Made by a program: the position numbers and the translations under genes
The notes under the pieces: model-generated
The model's database searches: none
Told to the model about the DNA's origin: nothing
Seen by the model: the letters and a program-made list of their open reading frames with translations, nothing else
Shown here: in pieces, positions 60,693 to 64,000 of the stretch
How positions within the stretch are numbered: position 1 is the stretch's first letter
How the letters are laid out: each line of letters starts with the position of its first letter
Assembly (NCBI RefSeq): GCF_000336615.1
Contig: NZ_AOLW01000006.1
Coordinates: 124,001 to 188,000, forward strand
Direction: 5' to 3'
Length of the DNA: 64,000 nucleotides
Source: Haloarcula amylolytica JCM 13557
GTDB lineage: Archaea > Halobacteriota > Halobacteria > Halobacteriales > Haloarculaceae

Positions 60693-61787
60693 ATGGGCCG
60701 GAGCGCTGGAACGCTGGTCGTCGTATTCGTCGCGATAGCACTGCTTGTACCGACAGCGACCGGAGTCGGTTTCGGCAGCCTCGGCCAGCAGTCCGTCGAC
60801 GCGGACGTGGTCGTGATGACGGCGGACGTGAACCCCGATGGAACGGCCGACTGGACGGTCGCCTACCGAATCCGACTAGACGACGATAACGCAACGCAGG
60901 CATTCGAGGACCTGCGGGCGGATATTCAGGCCAACCCGTCGGCGTACACGGACCGCTTCGAGAGCCGGATGCAAAGCACCGCTGGGGCCGCGGAGAACGC
61001 AACCGGCCGCGAGATGGCTATCGAAAACGTCAGTGTGACCGCGCGCGAGGAGACGTTCGGCCAGACGTACGGCGTCATCACCTATCGGTTCCAGTGGACG
61101 AACTTCGCCGGTGTCTCCGGCGACCGCATCGAGATCGGCGACGCGCTCTCGGGGCTGTTTCTGGACAGCGAGACCTCGTTGACCGTGCGCTGGCCGGCGA
61201 ACTACCAGGCTGACTCCGTCGCGCCACAGGCCGACGAACGGGAGAACGCCTCTGTCACCTGGCGGGGGCAACAGACGTTCGGGGAAAACGAGCCGCGAGT
61301 GGTCGTCCGTCCGGGGGACGCCGCTAGCGGGGAGGACGGATCGAACGGACTCCTCATCGGCGGACTCCTCGCGCTGGTTGGCATCGCCGTCGGGGCGTAC
61401 GCCCTTCGGCGGTACGGCGTGCTCGGCGGCGGTGAGCCGGCCGAACCGCCGGCGTCGATGGTCGAGTCGGATGGTTCCGAAGCGGAGACGGCCGCCGGCA
61501 CGGACCCCGACGCTGGCGCACCGCCGGCCGAACTCTTGAGCAACGAGGAGCAGGTCCTGCAACTGCTCGAATCGAACGGCGGGCGGCTCAAACAGCAGCA
61601 GGTGGCCGGCGAACTCGACTGGACCGACGCCAAGACGAGTCAGGTCATCGGCGGCCTGCGCGACGAAGACAAGGTCGAGACGTTCCGTATCGGCCGGGAG
61701 AACGTGGTGACGCTGCCGGACACCGACGTGACTGGTGGGGACGGTGACGGGAGCGACGGAGCCGACAGCGGCGGCGAAACACAGTAA
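60693..61787 (+). CDS. Exported-domain membrane protein with C-terminal winged helix (putative membrane regulator)
   Basis: A 364-residue protein. A signal peptide (GTLVVVFVAIALLVPTATGV) precedes a ~200-residue extracytoplasmic domain (DVVVMTADVNPDGTADWTVAYRIRL to RVVVRPGD). A transmembrane helix (GLLIGGLLALVGIAVGAYAL) is followed by a linker and a C-terminal winged helix (NEEQVLQLLESNGGRLKQQQVAGELDWTDAKTSQVIGGLRDEDKVETFRIG). The layout is a one-component membrane-bound transcription regulator, typical of haloarchaeal DUF7345/DUF7343-type proteins (from memory). It may sense envelope state; the target is unknown. Confidence 0.83.
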   Translation: MGRSAGTLVVVFVAIALLVPTATGVGFGSLGQQSVDADVVVMTADVNPDGTADWTVAYRIRLDDDNATQAFEDLRADIQANPSAYTDRFESRMQSTAGAAENATGREMAIENVSVTAREETFGQTYGVITYRFQWTNFAGVSGDRIEIGDALSGLFLDSETSLTVRWPANYQADSVAPQADERENASVTWRGQQTFGENEPRVVVRPGDAASGEDGSNGLLIGGLLALVGIAVGAYALRRYGVLGGGEPAEPPASMVESDGSEAETAAGTDPDAGAPPAELLSNEEQVLQLLESNGGRLKQQQVAGELDWTDAKTSQVIGGLRDEDKVETFRIGRENVVTLPDTDVTGGDGDGSDGADSGGETQ

Positions 61788-61924
61788 TAAAGGTACCGAC
61801 AGTTCACCCGAACCTATCACTTGATACGGTCGCAGTACTGCGGTTTTAATTCGGCTTAATCGGCGCTAACCCGGCATCATTGACTCCTGTTTATAGGGTG
61901 TTCGGTGGTCAAGTAACGGCTATA

Positions 61925-62713
61925 ATGAGACGAGCCACTCCGGTATTGCTGGCAGTCGTGCTCGTGGTGAGCACGCTCGCCGCGGTGCCCGCCGCGACGA
62001 TGGCACAGGAGACTGAAACGATGACCGAACAGGCCGACGAGAACGCGACGGCCCCCGGCGCACAGCTGGCGGGCGTCGTCAGCGTGCAGGAAGCTGAACT
62101 TGACGGTGAGGTCCAGTCACGGACGTTCGGGATCCGCATCGCGCAGGCGAACACTGACGACGCGAAGGCGTCTGTCGTCGCCGACCAACTGAACGACTCC
62201 GAGGAACGACTCGCGGAGCTGGAACAGCGAAAGCAGGCGCTCGCCGAGGCCCGCGAGAACGGCTCGATGAGGGAGGGCGAGTACCGGGCGAAGGCTGCAC
62301 AGCTCCACGCCGAAACGAAGAACGTTCAGCGACTGGCTAACGAAACGAACGAAACCGCCAGCCAGCTCCCCGCCGGAGCCCTGGATAGGCAGGGCGTCGA
62401 CGCGGCGGCAATCAAGACCCTCTCACAGCGCGCGAGCGAACTGAGTGGTCCGGAAGTCGCCGCTATCGCACAGGGTATCGCCGGGCCGAACGTCGGACAG
62501 CAGGCTCGACCTGACGCTGCCGGCGACCGCGGCGGCGATGCGGTGAACCGCTCCGAGGCAGACGACCGTCCCGGGGTCGAGCGGGAACGAACTCAGGCAG
62601 GTGAACGGACAGACGATATCGATGCCACGCCGGCCAACGAGACGGCCACCGATGGCGGTGAAACCGAGCCGCCGACCGACGTCGGGTCCGACACTGTCGA
62701 CGCTGGCCAATAG
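61925..62713 (+). CDS. Secreted helical protein (DUF7096-like)
   Basis: A 262-residue protein. A signal peptide (MRRATPVLLAVVLVVSTLAAVPAATMA) precedes a beta-rich segment, then a helical region (ERLAELEQRKQALAEAREN, AAQLHAETKNVQRLANET), and a long Asp/Glu/Thr-rich tail. Several Asn-x-Ser/Thr sequons suggest surface glycosylation. It follows the membrane regulator by 137 bp with AT-rich spacer (TATAATG directly at the start) and may be its partner. I do not know its function; the DUF name is from memory. Confidence 0.75.
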   Translation: MRRATPVLLAVVLVVSTLAAVPAATMAQETETMTEQADENATAPGAQLAGVVSVQEAELDGEVQSRTFGIRIAQANTDDAKASVVADQLNDSEERLAELEQRKQALAEARENGSMREGEYRAKAAQLHAETKNVQRLANETNETASQLPAGALDRQGVDAAAIKTLSQRASELSGPEVAAIAQGIAGPNVGQQARPDAAGDRGGDAVNRSEADDRPGVERERTQAGERTDDIDATPANETATDGGETEPPTDVGSDTVDAGQ

Positions 62714-62847
62714 CACAAAAGAAGGCGAAGATACTGTTTAACGCTCGTCACACAGCGGTCTGCGTGCCGCTACTGGCCGCTACGGGCGATGCGATGGCTA
62801 CTGTGTCCATGTGTCTGGGGACCATACACACGCCACTACTAACACGG

Positions 62848-63081
62848 AAACTATTAGTACTCGAATCACACAGCAGGTAGTACATGACGCGGACCTCTCG
62901 CTCCACGATGCTCGCTGCGGACAGCGAGGGGTCCCTCCGTTTCTCCCCACGACGACGACGACCGGGCCGTTTCTAGGCCCACTACTACTTACTCTTCACT
63001 CGACAGGTTCGTTTCGTCGCTAGACGCCGTCGTCGTCGGTTCGATGGGATACTCGATCTGTTGTTCGATCGAGAAACCGAC
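62848..63081 (+). promoter_or_regulatory. Putative arginine-responsive leader (attenuator) upstream of argG
   Basis: The TATA box AAACTATTAGTAC (62848-62860) lies about 24-30 bp before a leaderless ATG at 62884. The transcript would contain a 12-bp helix GGACCTCTCGCT/AGCGAGGGGTCC (62891-62902 with 62923-62934, one G-U pair), which competes with CTCGCT/AGCGAG (62911-62916 with 62923-62928). The four-CGA run (62949-62962) can pair with 63026-63040, which in turn can pair with 63074-63081. A hairpin GGGCC/GGCCC sits on the leader stop codon. These helices are mutually exclusive, as in amino-acid attenuators. Confidence 0.55.
62884..62976 (+). CDS. Arg-rich leader peptide upstream of argG (30 codons)
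   Basis: The ATG at 62884 starts MTRTSRSTMLAADSEG and ends SPRRRRPGRF then TAG. It contains eight Arg among 30 residues, including four consecutive CGA codons. It is placed to be leaderless from the TATA box at 62848-62860 and lies upstream of argG, the arginine-pathway gene. Translation is inferred; the same DNA could be read in other frames as Thr or Asp runs. Confidence 0.5.
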   Translation: MTRTSRSTMLAADSEGSLRFSPRRRRPGRF

Positions 63082-63114
63082 AGGCACACCACGGAACCAA
63101 TTCAGAACACATCC

Positions 63115-64000
63115 ATGCCAGAAGGAAACGGAACCGTCGCGCTCGCCTTCTCGGGCGGGCTCGACACGACAGTCTGCGTATCGCTGCTGAAAGAAGAGTA
63201 CGGCTACGACGAGGTCATCGGCGTCACCGTCGATGTCGGCCAGCCCGACTACGAGTTCGAGGAGGCCGAGGAGACCGCCGAGGCGCTGGGCGTCGAACAG
63301 CACGTCGTCGACGCGACCGAGGAGTTCGCGGACCTCTGTATGGAGGCCGTCAAAGCCAACGCCGACTACCAGGGCTACCCGCTCGGGACTGCCCTCGCGC
63401 GCCCGGTCATCGCCAAGGCCATTCTCTCGGTCGCTGAAGAAGAGGGCTGTTCGGCCGTTGCCCACGGCTGTACCGGCAAGGGCAACGACCAACTCCGCTT
63501 CGAGGCCGTCTGGCGTGACTCCGACCTGGATGTTATCGCGCCGGTGCGCGAACTCGGACTCACCCGCGAGTGGGAAAACGAGTACGCCGCGGAGAAGGGC
63601 CTGCCCGTTGAGGGCGGCGACGGCGGCCGCTACTCCATCGACACGAACCTCTGGAGCCGCTCCATCGAGGGCTCCGAACTCGAAGACCCAAGCACTATCC
63701 CGTCGGACGACATCTACAAGTGGACCGACAACCCCTCCGACAAGGACGCCGAACTCGTCGAGGTCGCGTTCGAGGACGGCATCCCGGTCGCCGTCGACGG
63801 CGAGGAACTCGGCGGCGTCGAACTCATCGAGCAACTCAACGCGCAGGCGGGCGCCCACGGCATCGGCCGTACGGACATGATGGAAGACCGCATGCTCGGG
63901 CTCAAGGTCCGCGAAAACTACGAACACCCCGCGGCCACCGTCCTGCTGACGGCCCACGAGGCGCTCGAGGGGCTCGTCCTCACGCAGGAGGAACGCCAGT
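63115..64000 (+). CDS. argG: Argininosuccinate synthase, truncated by window edge
   Basis: 295 residues are visible of about 400. The ATP-pyrophosphatase motif AFSGGLDTTVCVSLL is at residues 11-25. LGTALARPVIAKAIL and AHGCTGKGNDQLRFE are citrulline/aspartate binding motifs, and REWENEYAAEKGLPV is characteristic. The enzyme joins citrulline and aspartate to make argininosuccinate, the penultimate arginine step. The ATG at 63115 follows a structured, Arg-codon-containing leader that may control it. argH would be expected downstream, beyond the window. Confidence 0.96.
   Translation, partial: MPEGNGTVALAFSGGLDTTVCVSLLKEEYGYDEVIGVTVDVGQPDYEFEEAEETAEALGVEQHVVDATEEFADLCMEAVKANADYQGYPLGTALARPVIAKAILSVAEEEGCSAVAHGCTGKGNDQLRFEAVWRDSDLDVIAPVRELGLTREWENEYAAEKGLPVEGGDGGRYSIDTNLWSRSIEGSELEDPSTIPSDDIYKWTDNPSDKDAELVEVAFEDGIPVAVDGEELGGVELIEQLNAQAGAHGIGRTDMMEDRMLGLKVRENYEHPAATVLLTAHEALEGLVLTQEERQ

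Noticed and set aside
61090-61106. ORB-like string GTTCCAGTGGACGAAC in the membrane regulator gene
   Set aside because: No GAAAC core in the right place and no adjacent G string, unlike the accepted motifs.
62811-63023. 70-residue frame upstream of argG in another reading frame
   Set aside because: Starts 37 bp upstream of the TATA box, reads a Thr run and has no supporting promoter; the leaderless Arg-rich frame fits the promoter better.
62989-63957. Long frame antisense to argG
   Set aside because: argG is unambiguous on the plus strand; the antisense frame has no recognisable domain.
1-64000. CRISPR array
   Set aside because: No regularly spaced direct repeats were seen. The CAGTCCCACCC and GTGGGA-type strings are isolated and not arrayed.

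Overview
The window comes from a halophilic archaeon of class Halobacteria, most likely a Haloarcula chromosome. The evidence is a very GC-rich, Asp/Glu-rich proteome; TATA boxes placed about 25 nt before start codons (leaderless mRNAs); a tRNA-Arg with an archaeal 37/38 intron; an archaeal replication set (Orc1/Cdc6, both subunits of DNA polymerase D, RPA, Hef); and a malate dehydrogenase that, from memory, is almost identical to the Haloarcula marismortui enzyme.

Layout. 1-13 kb: helicase N-terminus, cupin, site-2 protease, phosphoribosyltransferase, zinc-finger/HNH nuclease, tRNA-His, the RPA pair (rpa3 and its partner), sugar nucleotidyltransferase, SDR, TRAM protein, an exported HExxH protease and a truncated haemoglobin. 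13.5-20.7 kb: intron-containing tRNA-Arg, a DUF373/PsiE/MFS run, a radical SAM protein and membrane proteins. 20.9-34.4 kb: methyl-accepting transducer, M29 aminopeptidase, phosphoesterase, CDF transporter, lipoprotein, XPD-like helicase, erythromycin-esterase-like lipoprotein, serB and O-acetylhomoserine sulfhydrylase. 34.7-42.2 kb: replication core, with PolD small subunit, two tandem signal peptidases, orc1, a ~0.93 kb origin (oriC) and the origin-associated operon oapABC. 42.3-43.9 kb: a TnpB-only IS200/IS605-type element. 44-51.6 kb: mdh, zinc-ribbon protein, hef, dolichol kinase, glyS and CBS protein. 52-64 kb: serA, PolD large subunit with a mini-intein, a PPC-domain protein, secreted and regulatory membrane proteins, and the start of argG.

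Most notable observations. (1) argG is preceded by a leaderless 30-codon, Arg-rich reading frame with four consecutive CGA codons. It lies in an RNA leader with several mutually exclusive helices, which looks like an archaeal arginine attenuator. (2) Three nuclease or repair genes (HNH gene, rpa3 operon, hef) share the motif TTCACTTTCAC[T/C] exactly 14 nt upstream of the TATA box, suggesting a small DNA-repair regulon. In the rpa3 case the leaderless AUG opens a 15-codon uORF that overlaps the rpa3 start. (3) oriC holds seven CTAG sites in 234 bp, although CTAG is rare in the rest of the window; this recalls GATC clustering in bacterial oriC. (4) Origin-recognition-box-like inverted pairs also sit inside the low-complexity linkers of the PolD small subunit and Hef genes, flanking the origin at 4-7 kb. 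(5) Two unrelated genes have their last ~50 bp duplicated downstream, on the far side of related hairpin/T-tract elements.

Starts were chosen mainly by TATA spacing, family start sites and loss of homology upstream. All family names are from recognition of sequence patterns, without database searches.
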